Source of the DNA: Cytophagales bacterium | Lineage (GTDB): Bacteria > Bacteroidota > Bacteroidia > Cytophagales > Thermoflexibacteraceae | Direction of reading: 5' to 3' | DNA length: 64,000 bases | Assembly (NCBI GenBank): GCA_004294445.1 | Contig: REAZ01000015.1 | Span: 1-64,000 of the forward strand | Part shown: one piece after another, positions 45,154 to 53,226 of the stretch | How positions within the stretch are numbered: position 1 is the first letter of the stretch | Layout of the letters: every line of letters starts with the position of its first letter | Notes under the pieces: model-generated | What the model saw: the letters and a program-made list of their open reading frames with translations, nothing else | Told to the model about the DNA's origin: nothing | Database searches by the model: none | Position numbers and translations under genes: made by a program

Positions 45154-46032
45154 ATGCTTAAATCTATGACAGGTTTCGGCTCGATTAATATCGACAACGA
45201 AACAATGAATTTATTAATAGAAGTTAAATCTCTCAATTCCAAAGGATTAGATATTTTTGCCAAAGTAAGCCATGCACTTGCCGACAAAGAAATAGAAATG
45301 CGTAACCAAATAGGCAAGGTGCTGGAGCGTGGCAAAATCAACCTTTTTGTACTATATACCAACAAGAAAAATAATACTGAAAGAGCAGTCATTAACAAAG
45401 ATTTGGTTAGGCAGTATTTTCAAGACTTGCAAGCTACTGCCCAGATAGTTGGGGCAAGCGAGCAAGACCTTTTTCGCCTTGCTATAGGTATGCCCGATGC
45501 CTATTCTACGCCGCCTACGGCTTCGGTGAGCGAGGAAGAATGGCGGGAAATTCATCAGGCTTTTACGACTGCTCTCCAAAAGTGTGAGGCTTTTAGGGCA
45601 AAAGAAGGAGAAGTGCTACTGCAAATGCTGCAAGATTGCACAAAAAAAATAGCAGACCTATTGGCAGAGGTAGAAAAATTTGACCCAGAACGAATGGTGA
45701 ATGTGAGAGAAAGGCTACATCAGCAAGTAAGCGACTTCGTAAATACAGAGCATTTTGATGCGAACAGATTTGAGCAAGAGTTGGTCTATTATGTAGAACG
45801 TCTGGACATCAATGAAGAAAAAGTACGCCTCAAAAGCCATATCAATTATTTTATGGAAACGCTCCACGAGCCTATTTCTAATGGCAAGAAACTTAACTTT
45901 ATTTCCCAAGAAATGGGTCGGGAGATTAATACGATAGGCTCAAAAGCAAATGATGTAACTATCCAACGCTTGGTAGTGCAGATGAAAGATGAGTTGGAAA
46001 AGATAAAAGAACAGCTCAATAATGTAGTATAA
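45154..46032 (+). CDS. YicC family endoribonuclease
   Basis: A 292-residue protein. The start MLKSMTGFGS and the conserved VEVKSLNSKGLDI-like region (IEVKSLNSKGLDIFAK) mark the YicC N-terminal domain. The C-terminal block GKKLNFISQEMGREINTIGSK is the family signature. YicC/YloC proteins are RNA endonucleases whose role in stress and RNA turnover has been shown in other bacteria. It follows the NlpC/P60 gene by 9 bp and shares its promoter. The gmk gene that often follows yicC is absent. Confidence 0.92.
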   Translation: MLKSMTGFGSINIDNETMNLLIEVKSLNSKGLDIFAKVSHALADKEIEMRNQIGKVLERGKINLFVLYTNKKNNTERAVINKDLVRQYFQDLQATAQIVGASEQDLFRLAIGMPDAYSTPPTASVSEEEWREIHQAFTTALQKCEAFRAKEGEVLLQMLQDCTKKIADLLAEVEKFDPERMVNVRERLHQQVSDFVNTEHFDANRFEQELVYYVERLDINEEKVRLKSHINYFMETLHEPISNGKKLNFISQEMGREINTIGSKANDVTIQRLVVQMKDELEKIKEQLNNVV

Positions 46033-46049
46033 AACACGCTGATTTTTTA

Positions 46050-46086
46050 AAAGATTACTCCTTTTGCCTAAAAAAGAGTAATCTTT
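46050..46086. terminator. Terminator between yicC and leuB
   Basis: AAAGATTACTC (46050-46060) pairs with GAGTAATCTTT (46076-46086) around a 15-base loop. It lies between convergent genes and probably serves both. Confidence 0.75.
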
Positions 46087-46096
46087 AGTATTTATC

Positions 46097-47194
46097 TTAC
46101 CACAAATCGCTAACTACTTGTTTTAGGATTTCCGTTACTTTTGCCCCCATCGCATCAGTACCCAAAATATGGCTTTTTGGAGTATTTTCGTCCGCAATAT
46201 CTATAGTCCTGTAGCCTTGTTTGAGGGTTCTATCTACGGCTTCTACGATGCTTTGCCCTTGAGCCTTCATGTCCAAGGAATGTTCTAATAGCAAAGCAAC
46301 AGACAAGATAGATGCCAAAGGATTAGCTATGCCCTTCCCTGCAATGTCGGGGGCAGAGCCGTGAATAGGCTCATAGAACCCTGTGCTATCTCCAATAGAC
46401 GCAGAAGCAAGCATTCCCATCGAGCCAGCAATTTGCGAGGCTTCATCAGTGAGAATATCGCCAAAAAGATTACCCGTAAGCACTACATCAAACATTCTTG
46501 GACTTTTTATTAGGAGCATGGCGGCAGAATCTATGAATTGGTGATGTAGCTGCACGTCAGGATACTGTTTTGCGACTTCGTTCACTGTTTCCCTCCAAAG
46601 ACGTGAAGACTCCAGCACGTTTGCCTTATCGACAGAGTGAAGGATTTTTCTTCTCTTTTGTGCCGCTTGGAACGCCTTATGAGCAATTCGCTCTACTTCG
46701 TATTTGGAATATATCATCATGTCATACGCCGTATTCCCATCATCTCTGCGGGCTTTTTCTCCAAAATAAACATCACCCGTAAGCTCTCTAAAAAACAGAA
46801 TATCAGCACCTTTGAGTATTTCAGGTTTGATACTTGAGGCATTAAGCAGTTCATCAAACAGTTTGATAGGGCGAATGTTGGTATAAAGCCCTAATGCTTT
46901 GCGAAGCCCAAGCAAACCTTGCTCTGGTCTGACTTTGAGCGAGGGGTCGTTGTCGTACATTGGGTGTCCGATAGCTCCAAAAAGGATGGCGTTAGCTTGT
47001 CTTGCTTTGGTGAGTGTTTCCTCTGGAAGTGGCGTGCCTGTAGCCTCTATAGCGGCGTGTCCGAGCAGTGCTGTATCGAAAGTAAAATGGATTTGATACA
47101 AATTGCCAATTTCTTCTAAAATTTTTTTCCCCCAAGTCGTAACTTCTGTGCCTATGCCGTCTCCGCCAATGACGAGGATTTGGTATTGCTTCAT
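46097..47194 (-). CDS. leuB: 3-isopropylmalate dehydrogenase
   Basis: A 365-residue NAD-dependent enzyme of leucine synthesis that oxidises and decarboxylates 3-isopropylmalate. The start is IGGDGIGTEVT. The substrate arginines lie in the ALGLYTNIRPIKLF region. The metal-binding Asp motif is NLFGDILTDEASQIAGSMGML, and the NAD-binding loop is EPIHGSAPDIAGKGIANP. The other leu genes are not in the window, so leuB is separate from its pathway here. An isocitrate or tartrate dehydrogenase is less likely because the IPMDH-type NIRP segment is present. Confidence 0.94.
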   Translation of the reverse strand: MKQYQILVIGGDGIGTEVTTWGKKILEEIGNLYQIHFTFDTALLGHAAIEATGTPLPEETLTKARQANAILFGAIGHPMYDNDPSLKVRPEQGLLGLRKALGLYTNIRPIKLFDELLNASSIKPEILKGADILFFRELTGDVYFGEKARRDDGNTAYDMMIYSKYEVERIAHKAFQAAQKRRKILHSVDKANVLESSRLWRETVNEVAKQYPDVQLHHQFIDSAAMLLIKSPRMFDVVLTGNLFGDILTDEASQIAGSMGMLASASIGDSTGFYEPIHGSAPDIAGKGIANPLASILSVALLLEHSLDMKAQGQSIVEAVDRTLKQGYRTIDIADENTPKSHILGTDAMGAKVTEILKQVVSDLW

Positions 47195-47356
47195 AAAAAA
47201 TATAATGATTGGATTATTAAAATAACTATGCGTAAAATTAATGACTGATAGTTTAAAAAATAAATAATAGTCAATATTTTGTAAGAAATATTTTTTGTGG
47301 TTTCAAATAAAAAAATGAGAAAAATTGATTAAATTTACTTATCAAATAAGTATGCT

Positions 47357-48154
47357 ATGGAAGTACAAACAAAAATAGGCGAGTTTGTGATAGAACCGCC
47401 TAATGTAGAACATCTTATCACCGAAGACGATACGCCTGTGGATAATATTTTTTCAGAAAAGCAACAAAGATTTCTGGTGGATACGCTCATCTCGTCCCAT
47501 CTTTTTGCCGAACGACCCTTTGTTGTGTCCTCTAACGTTGGGATTTACTATGGCATCAACAAGCCCGCCGTTGTCCCTCATGTTTTTTTGAGCCTCGATG
47601 TAAGCTATCCCGAAGATATTTGGGAAAAGGCGCATCGGGTTTATATGGTTTGGATGCTTGGCAAAGCACCCGAAGTAGTCATAGAAGTAGTTTCTAATAC
47701 GGTAGGAAATGAAACGGGACGCAAATTCGATATCTATGCCAAAATGGGCGTACTCTATTATATAGTTCTTGACCCACTTTGCTTTATCAACAAGCACGTT
47801 CTCAATGTTTTTGAACTCAAAGTTGGAGAATATTATCGAAAGGAAAATAACTTTTTGGATAAAGCAGGGCTTGGGCTGACACTTTGGAAAGGTAGCTATG
47901 AGTCTAGGAACGAAGAATGGCTAAGGTGGACTGATGAAAAAGGAAATATCCTGCTTTCGGGTGTGGAAAAAATTGCTTTCACCGAACAGTTGCTTGCCAA
48001 AGAGTTAGAAAATGTAATGCAGGAAAAGCAAAACGTAGAACACGAAAGGCAAAAAGCAGAACATGAAAGACAAAGGGCAGAGCAAGAAAGACAAAGGGCA
48101 GAAAGGCTTGCGGAAAAACTCAAAGCATTGGGCATTAACCCCGATGAAGTTTAG
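47357..48154 (+). CDS. Uma2-family PD-(D/E)XK protein with coiled-coil tail
   Basis: A 265-residue protein. The N-terminal 190 residues match the Uma2 (DUF820) family, with SSNVGIYYGINKPAVVPHVF, then PEVVIEVVSNTVG and RKFDIYAKMGVLYYIVLDP, where the Glu-x-Val-Ser and Asp/Lys residues fit a restriction-endonuclease fold. The last 60 residues form a heptad-repeat coiled coil (EKQNVEH, ERQKAEH, ERQRAEQ, ERQRAER), encoded by four imperfect 21-bp tandem units at 48023-48106. Uma2 proteins are abundant in cyanobacteria and some Bacteroidota and their role is unclear. It is next to an XRE controller and a type III R-M system. Confidence 0.8.
   Translation: MEVQTKIGEFVIEPPNVEHLITEDDTPVDNIFSEKQQRFLVDTLISSHLFAERPFVVSSNVGIYYGINKPAVVPHVFLSLDVSYPEDIWEKAHRVYMVWMLGKAPEVVIEVVSNTVGNETGRKFDIYAKMGVLYYIVLDPLCFINKHVLNVFELKVGEYYRKENNFLDKAGLGLTLWKGSYESRNEEWLRWTDEKGNILLSGVEKIAFTEQLLAKELENVMQEKQNVEHERQKAEHERQRAEQERQRAERLAEKLKALGINPDEV
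48023..48106 (+). repeat. Four 21-bp tandem coding repeats in the Uma2 gene
   Basis: Units begin at 48023, 48044, 48065 and 48086. Each encodes a seven-residue heptad of the E-[KR]-Q-x-[AV]-E-x kind. The unit length is an exact multiple of three, so copy number can change without loss of frame, altering coiled-coil length. Confidence 0.75.
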
Positions 48155-48307
48155 AGGCAGTAGGGGGCAGTTCAAAAAAATAACTGCCCTTTACTAATCA
48201 TATCTGATAAAGCATTGATTTTTATTGCTTTAAGTATATCTCAAAGATAGCTTGTTGGATTTTTGCTTGGCTTTCATAATTTAACAAATGCGTGTCAAAC
48301 TCAAGAA

Positions 48308-48345
48308 AAAAGACACTTTTACCAAATTTGGTAAAAGTGTCTTTT
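48308..48345. terminator. Perfect 38-bp palindromic terminator
   Basis: The 19-base arm AAAAGACACTTTTACCAAA is followed immediately by its exact reverse complement ending in TTTT. It lies 7 bp before the XRE stop (minus strand) and about 150 bp after the Uma2 gene, so it can stop both. Confidence 0.8.
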
Positions 48346-48351
48346 CGCTAT

Positions 48352-48750
48352 TTATGACTTCTTGTGCAATGCCAATAGCTCACGCAAGGTTTCTATCTCT
48401 CGCTTTAGGGAACTAATAGTTTCGTCTTTTTCCTGTAATAGCTTTTCGTAAAGTTCTTTTTCGGCAGTTTGGAAGGTATATTGAGAATTTGGAGAGAAAC
48501 TGTTATTATGACTGTTGTTAAATTCATTCATAATAACTCTATCAAATAAATCGGCAAATTGGGCAATGTCTTGGGTAGGAATCTGAAGAATAGTAGCTAT
48601 TTTTTTGATTTGTTCGGCAGAAATTTCGGTATCTTTTGCTTCCAATTTACTGTAAGCAGATTGGGTAATGCCTAACTGCTTCGCCATAAACTCTTGCGTA
48701 ATGTTTTTTAGCTCCCTCATTTTCTTAATTTTTGTACCGTTTACCATCAT
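48352..48750 (-). CDS. XRE-family regulator with C-terminal coiled coil (candidate R-M controller)
   Basis: A 132-residue protein. Residues about 5-65 form a Cro/C1-type HTH (IKKMRELKNITQEFMAKQLG, then TQSAYSKLEAKDTEIS). Residues about 95-130 form a coiled coil (EKELYEKLLQEKDETISSLK). It is divergent from the type III mod gene. Its start codon abuts two 20-bp direct repeats (48751-48770, 48773-48792) that look like operators. This is the layout of controller (C) proteins that delay restriction, although those are known from type II systems. Its arrangement matches the XRE protein at 4081-4500, although the coiled-coil sequences differ. The start could be one codon downstream (MM at the beginning). 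Confidence 0.8.
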   Translation of the reverse strand: MMVNGTKIKKMRELKNITQEFMAKQLGITQSAYSKLEAKDTEISAEQIKKIATILQIPTQDIAQFADLFDRVIMNEFNNSHNNSFSPNSQYTFQTAEKELYEKLLQEKDETISSLKREIETLRELLALHKKS

Positions 48751-48792
48751 TTTGGAATAAATTATAACCTTATTTGGAATATATTATAACTT
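48751..48792. promoter_or_regulatory. Tandem 20-bp operator-like direct repeats
   Basis: TTTGGAATAAATTATAACCT (48751-48770) and TTTGGAATATATTATAACTT (48773-48792) differ at only 2 positions and have a 22-bp period, about two helical turns. The position between the XRE start and the mod promoter suggests binding by the XRE protein to control both genes. Confidence 0.7.
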
Positions 48793-48822
48793 GATTTTCA
48801 ATGCTTTGCTAAGATTGAAATT

Positions 48823-48830
48823 TACTTTTG
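48823..48830 (+). promoter_or_regulatory. -7 promoter element of the type III mod gene
   Basis: TACTTTTG fits TAnnTTTG. Transcription should start around 48836, after the GTG at 48834, so translation must start downstream, supporting the ATG at 48897. Confidence 0.55.
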
Positions 48831-48896
48831 TGAGTGCGAAAATACACTTTTTTCGCAAAAAAACAAAACGCCTCTAAAATTTCATTCCAACAATTT

Positions 48897-50462
48897 ATGC
48901 CAACACTGCATTGGATAGGTAAAGACAAAGTTGTCAATCATCATCATGACGTTCCTTTTCATATTTTAGATAAGAAATATAGCTTTCCTACAGACCTGTC
49001 AGGTTTCGAAAACCTGACAGGTCTAAACAAAATAATTCATGGGGATAACCTGCTCGCCCTCAAAGCCTTACTGCCTGAATACGAGGGGAAAATCAAATGT
49101 ATCTACATAGACCCGCCCTACAACACAGGCAACGAAAACTGGGTGTATAACGACAATGTAAATCACCCGCAAATCAAGAAATGGCTGGGGCAGGTAGTAG
49201 GCAGGGAGGCAGAAGACCTCACAAGGCACGACAAATGGCTCTGCATGATGTACCCTCGACTAAAACTACTACACAAACTACTTGCTGATGACGGTGCTAT
49301 TTTTATCTCGATTGATGATAATGAAGTTTCGCATTTAAGGCTAATCATGGACGAGGTTTTTGGAAGTGGAAATTTTAGAAATCATATAATAATAAAAAGA
49401 GGTACTAAAAGTGTTCAAGCCCAATTTGATAGTATTGATAAACTTGGAATTGCTTGCGAACATTTGGTCTGTTATTCAAAAAATATTTCTTATAAACTAC
49501 CACAATTTTATTTCGACTTGGAAGAAGCAAAAGAGGGAACATGGAATAATCACTGGAGAGGTACAGATAGACCAACAATGCGATATGAAATTTTTGGTAT
49601 TACTCCAGAAGAAGGACAATGGAGATGGGGAAAACAAAGAAGCGAAATAGCTATTGAAAATTATAAAAAATGTGAAAATGATATTAAAAATAAAAATCGG
49701 GTTGTCAATCAAAAAAACATAGATGATTGGTATTTACTAAATGCTATTGAAAAGGAGATAGATTTATTAAGGCTTTCAAAAAATAATAAGCCTGAACATT
49801 ACATAGCCCCAACAGATAAAAAATTTGGACATAATCTTTGGACAGATTTAATGGTAAATGGAACTTCTGAGTATAACAAGTATTCTGAAATAAAATTTGA
49901 TAACCCAAAAAACTCCAAAATTATAGAAAGAATATTTAAGTGGGTAGGAGGGAAATCCGACATTATCCTCGATTCCTTTGCAGGTTCAGGCACTACGGCG
50001 CACGCAGTTATCAACCTAAACAAAGCTGATGGTGGGAATCGGAAATTTATTTTGGTAGAGATGGAAGACTATGCCGAAAACATTACCGCCGAAAGGGTGC
50101 GTAGAGTCGGCGGTGAGTTCGATTTTTATGAATTGGGCTTGCCCCTATTTGAGGAAGATGGCAACCTCAATGAAAAAGTGCCTACCGAAAAAATAAGGGA
50201 ATATATTTATTTTATGGAAACGAAAGCACTCCCAAATATGGGAGAGGCGGGCTATTTTTTGGGCAAACACAGCGAAACTGCCTATTATTTTTATTACGAA
50301 AAGGAAAGCCAAACCAATTTGGATTATGATTTTTTGAGTACCATCAAAATCAAAGCTGAGCAGTACGTCATTTATGCGGATAACTGCCTACTTACCAAAG
50401 CGTATATGCTCGAAAAGCATATTATTTTCAAGAAAATTCCGAGAGATATTAGCAAACTATAA
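48897..50462 (+). CDS. mod: Type III restriction-modification methyltransferase subunit
   Basis: A 521-residue N6-adenine methyltransferase from the ATG at 48897. The motif IV DPPYNTG lies near residue 72 and motif I FAGSGTTAHAV near residue 360, the beta-class order typical of Mod. Between them lies the target recognition region (about residues 165-345), which is AT-rich with codon use unlike the flanks (49380-49930). The GTG at 48834 is rejected because it lies beside the -7 element. MPTLHWIGKDKVVNHH is a usual start in this family. A palindrome at 48992-49024 is translated in frame as part of the protein. res follows after 2 bp. Confidence 0.93.
   Translation: MPTLHWIGKDKVVNHHHDVPFHILDKKYSFPTDLSGFENLTGLNKIIHGDNLLALKALLPEYEGKIKCIYIDPPYNTGNENWVYNDNVNHPQIKKWLGQVVGREAEDLTRHDKWLCMMYPRLKLLHKLLADDGAIFISIDDNEVSHLRLIMDEVFGSGNFRNHIIIKRGTKSVQAQFDSIDKLGIACEHLVCYSKNISYKLPQFYFDLEEAKEGTWNNHWRGTDRPTMRYEIFGITPEEGQWRWGKQRSEIAIENYKKCENDIKNKNRVVNQKNIDDWYLLNAIEKEIDLLRLSKNNKPEHYIAPTDKKFGHNLWTDLMVNGTSEYNKYSEIKFDNPKNSKIIERIFKWVGGKSDIILDSFAGSGTTAHAVINLNKADGGNRKFILVEMEDYAENITAERVRRVGGEFDFYELGLPLFEEDGNLNEKVPTEKIREYIYFMETKALPNMGEAGYFLGKHSETAYYFYYEKESQTNLDYDFLSTIKIKAEQYVIYADNCLLTKAYMLEKHIIFKKIPRDISKL
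48992..49024. repeat. Palindrome inserted in frame in mod (family Z)
   Basis: AGACCTGTCAGGTTT (48992-49006), loop CGA, AAACCTGACAGGTCT (49010-49024): a perfect 15-bp inverted repeat inside the coding frame, read as TDLSGFENLTGLN. The word ACCTGTCAGGTTT with its complement is a dispersed intergenic repeat in some Bacteroidota genomes, from memory. Confidence 0.8.
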
Positions 50463-50464
50463 AA

Positions 50465-53065
50465 ATGGAACTAAAAACTTATCAGCAACAAGTCCTCAAT
50501 GATTTGGCTTTATTTTTAGAAAAAGTAAAAGAATACAACAGCACAAAAGAAGGTTTTAATGCTTTTTGGAAAGAAAAAGGAATTATTCCTGCGGTGAATG
50601 AAGCCGTAGAGCCTTACAAAAACAACTTGCCTTCTGTGCCTCACGTATGCCTAAAAGTGCCTACAGCAGGCGGTAAAACTTTTATTGCTTGCAATGCTTT
50701 ACGTACTATTTTCAGTGCTTTCCCCACTGATGCGCCCAAAATGGTGGTTTGGCTTGTGCCTTCCAATGCTATTTTGGAGCAGACAGTTCGTAGCCTAAGC
50801 TATAGTTCGCACCCCTATCGCCAAAAAATAGATGCACATTTTCAGCACAGAGTTGCAGTTTTTGAGAAGCCAAGTTTGCTACAAGGCACAGGTTTTAGCG
50901 CAAGTTCCGTACAGGAGCAGTTAAGTATTTTGGTATTGAGTTTCGATAGTTTGCGAGCAAAAAACAAAGAAGATAGAAAAGTATATCAGGAAAATGGCAA
51001 TTTACAATCATTTGGCAGCTTACTTTCCGAAGAAGAAATTTCTTTGATGAAAGTCATTAATTCCCTAAAACCTGTAGTCATTGTAGATGAAAGCCATAAC
51101 GCAGAAACGGAATTGAGTGTAGAAATGCTCAAAAATCTCAACCCAAGTTTTGTGCTTGACTTGACCGCAACGCCCCGCAAAAATAGCAATATTATTAGCT
51201 TTGTGAATAGCCTCGAACTCAAAAAGGCAAATATGGTCAAGTTGCCTGTCATTGTGAGCAATTTCGATAACAAGAACGAAGTCATTATCAATGCGATAGA
51301 TTTGCGCAATAATTTGGAAAAAGCAACTCAAGCGGAGTACACAACTACAGGCAAATATATTCGCCCTATTTTACTTTTTCAGGCACAGTCCAAAAATAAC
51401 AAAGAAGACACGACCACTTTTCAGAAACTCAAAGAAAAGCTCGTCAAAGATTTACAAATCCCTGAAAATCAAGTAAAAATAAAAACAGCAGATTTGAACG
51501 AATTGAAAAACGTTGATTTGCTAAGTCCTACTTGCGAAGTACGTTATATCATTACTATCAACGCTTTAAAGGAAGGTTGGGATTGTCCTTTTGCGTATAT
51601 TTTGGCTTCTTTGGCAGATAAAAGTTCTGTGGTAGATGTTACCCAAATTTTGGGGCGTGTGCTGCGTTTGCCTTATACCTCGCCCTACAAAGAAATTGCC
51701 TTGAATTTGAGTTATGTCTTGACTGCGTCAAGTAAATTTCAAGAAACTTTGCAAAAAGTTGTGGAAGGTCTAAAGGTGGCAGGTTTTAGCGAAAAAGACA
51801 AAAAAGTAATAGAAACGCCTGAAATACAGCCTACTCCCACTGTAGAACAAGCGGTTTCTATGCAACTTTTTGGCAATAATACAGAAGCAATCGAAACGCC
51901 AATAGACGACATAGATACCGAAAAAATTAGACAAGCCTTAGCCAATAATGCAGAAAATCCGCAAACCTCGCCTTTTGTCCAACAAATAATGGCAAGTGCA
52001 GCAGAGGCAAACAAGGCAATAGATTTGGCAATTAGTAATTCAGAAAATTCACTTACAACTGCTCTTCCCCCCGAACTGAAAACAATGCAAAAAAGATATG
52101 CCATCAAAACAGTATTTGAGGCGCAAGCAAATGCAATGCAATTACCTCAATTTTTTATCAAGGTAGAAAAAGGAGAGATTTTTAATACAGAAACTCAAGA
52201 GGTGATTATCAGTAGGGAGAATCTTTTGAAAGACTTCAAATTGAGCAAGTGCGATATTAATATTTCTTTTGAAAATATTGCAAGTGATATGTATAAGATT
52301 GATTTGGACGGTACGCAAAGAGATTTTACGCCTACTTTTACCAAAGTGGACAGCAAAACAAGAGAATATTTGCAAAAATATTATGTCAATCCGAGTAGAA
52401 AAGAAGACAGGACAAAGCGAATCGCCAAAGATATTATGGAGAATATTGGCAATATGTATCCTATTTCAGATGCCGAAATTCAAAAATATATTAGCCGCAT
52501 TTTAGAAGATTTCAAAGACGAGCAGTTTGAGGATTTTGTGAATCGCAAAAATGTATATTGCGACAAAATCAAGCAAAAGATAAATCATTTGGCTGATAAA
52601 TACGCCGAAGAAGTATTTAAAAAGGGTTTAGATACCGAAAGTATTTTTATCAAGCATAGCTATACTTTCCCTCCTTCCCTTCCTTTGACGGAAACTGCCA
52701 AAGATTTACCAAAATCTCTGTACGAAAAAGAAGGCAAAATCAACGGTTTTGAGGAAAAAGTCATTAACGAAATTGCCAACTTAGAAAATATCGTTTTCTG
52801 GACAAGGAACGACTCCAAAAAAGGTTTTTGCCTCAATGGTTTTATCAATCATTACCCTGATTTTGTTATTTTGACCAAAAAAGGAAAAATCGTGGTCTTG
52901 GAAACGAAAGGCGACCATTTAGATGCCGAAAATAAAATTAGCTTGGGAAGTTTGTGGGCAAGCAAAGCGGGCAAAGAGTATCGTTATTACTTGGTGTATG
53001 AAGATAGAAAAGTAGAGGGAGCTTTTACTTTAGATGGCTTTTTGGAGAATATTAGAAATTTGTAA
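50465..53065 (+). CDS. res: Type III restriction enzyme, Res subunit
   Basis: An 866-residue restriction subunit. The helicase core has Walker A PTAGGKTFIAC near residue 70, DESHNAE (DEAD box) near 208, TATPRK near 235, and motif VI TQILGRVLRLPY near 395. The C-terminus carries the endonuclease site YPDFVIL....VVLETKGDHLD near residues 797-820, fitting PD-(D/E)XK. It cuts DNA about 25-27 bp from two inversely oriented sites after translocation, with Mod providing recognition. It begins 2 bp after mod. The protein is full length with all motifs intact, so the system is probably active. Confidence 0.94.
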   Translation: MELKTYQQQVLNDLALFLEKVKEYNSTKEGFNAFWKEKGIIPAVNEAVEPYKNNLPSVPHVCLKVPTAGGKTFIACNALRTIFSAFPTDAPKMVVWLVPSNAILEQTVRSLSYSSHPYRQKIDAHFQHRVAVFEKPSLLQGTGFSASSVQEQLSILVLSFDSLRAKNKEDRKVYQENGNLQSFGSLLSEEEISLMKVINSLKPVVIVDESHNAETELSVEMLKNLNPSFVLDLTATPRKNSNIISFVNSLELKKANMVKLPVIVSNFDNKNEVIINAIDLRNNLEKATQAEYTTTGKYIRPILLFQAQSKNNKEDTTTFQKLKEKLVKDLQIPENQVKIKTADLNELKNVDLLSPTCEVRYIITINALKEGWDCPFAYILASLADKSSVVDVTQILGRVLRLPYTSPYKEIALNLSYVLTASSKFQETLQKVVEGLKVAGFSEKDKKVIETPEIQPTPTVEQAVSMQLFGNNTEAIETPIDDIDTEKIRQALANNAENPQTSPFVQQIMASAAEANKAIDLAISNSENSLTTALPPELKTMQKRYAIKTVFEAQANAMQLPQFFIKVEKGEIFNTETQEVIISRENLLKDFKLSKCDINISFENIASDMYKIDLDGTQRDFTPTFTKVDSKTREYLQKYYVNPSRKEDRTKRIAKDIMENIGNMYPISDAEIQKYISRILEDFKDEQFEDFVNRKNVYCDKIKQKINHLADKYAEEVFKKGLDTESIFIKHSYTFPPSLPLTETAKDLPKSLYEKEGKINGFEEKVINEIANLENIVFWTRNDSKKGFCLNGFINHYPDFVILTKKGKIVVLETKGDHLDAENKISLGSLWASKAGKEYRYYLVYEDRKVEGAFTLDGFLENIRNL

Positions 53066-53078
53066 CTACAAAATAGGG

Positions 53079-53119
53079 TTGTCAAGGTCTTGCGACTAAC
53101 TCGCTCGACCATTGACAAC
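53079..53119. repeat. Palindromic element (family X) after res
   Basis: TTGTCAAGGTC (53079-53089) pairs with GACCATTGACAA (53107-53118, allowing a bulge). The inner TTGCGACTAACTCGCTCG forms the tip. The arms are those of the element at 1693-1765 (TGTCAAGGTC...GACCATTGACA), with a longer tip. Confidence 0.65.
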
Positions 53120-53226
53120 ACTAAAAGCCACAACACTAAAAAAGCTATTTTGCAAGTACAGGCGGCATTAGCGCTCCCAAATGCTTATAGCTGCTTTACT
53201 ATGTCCTTTAGGTCAAAATATTTCTC

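Noticed and set aside
48023-48106. CRISPR-like repeat array
   Set aside because: The units are contiguous with no spacers and encode coiled-coil heptads in frame.
48834-48896. GTG start for mod
   Set aside because: It lies beside the -7 element, and the family start matches the ATG at 48897.
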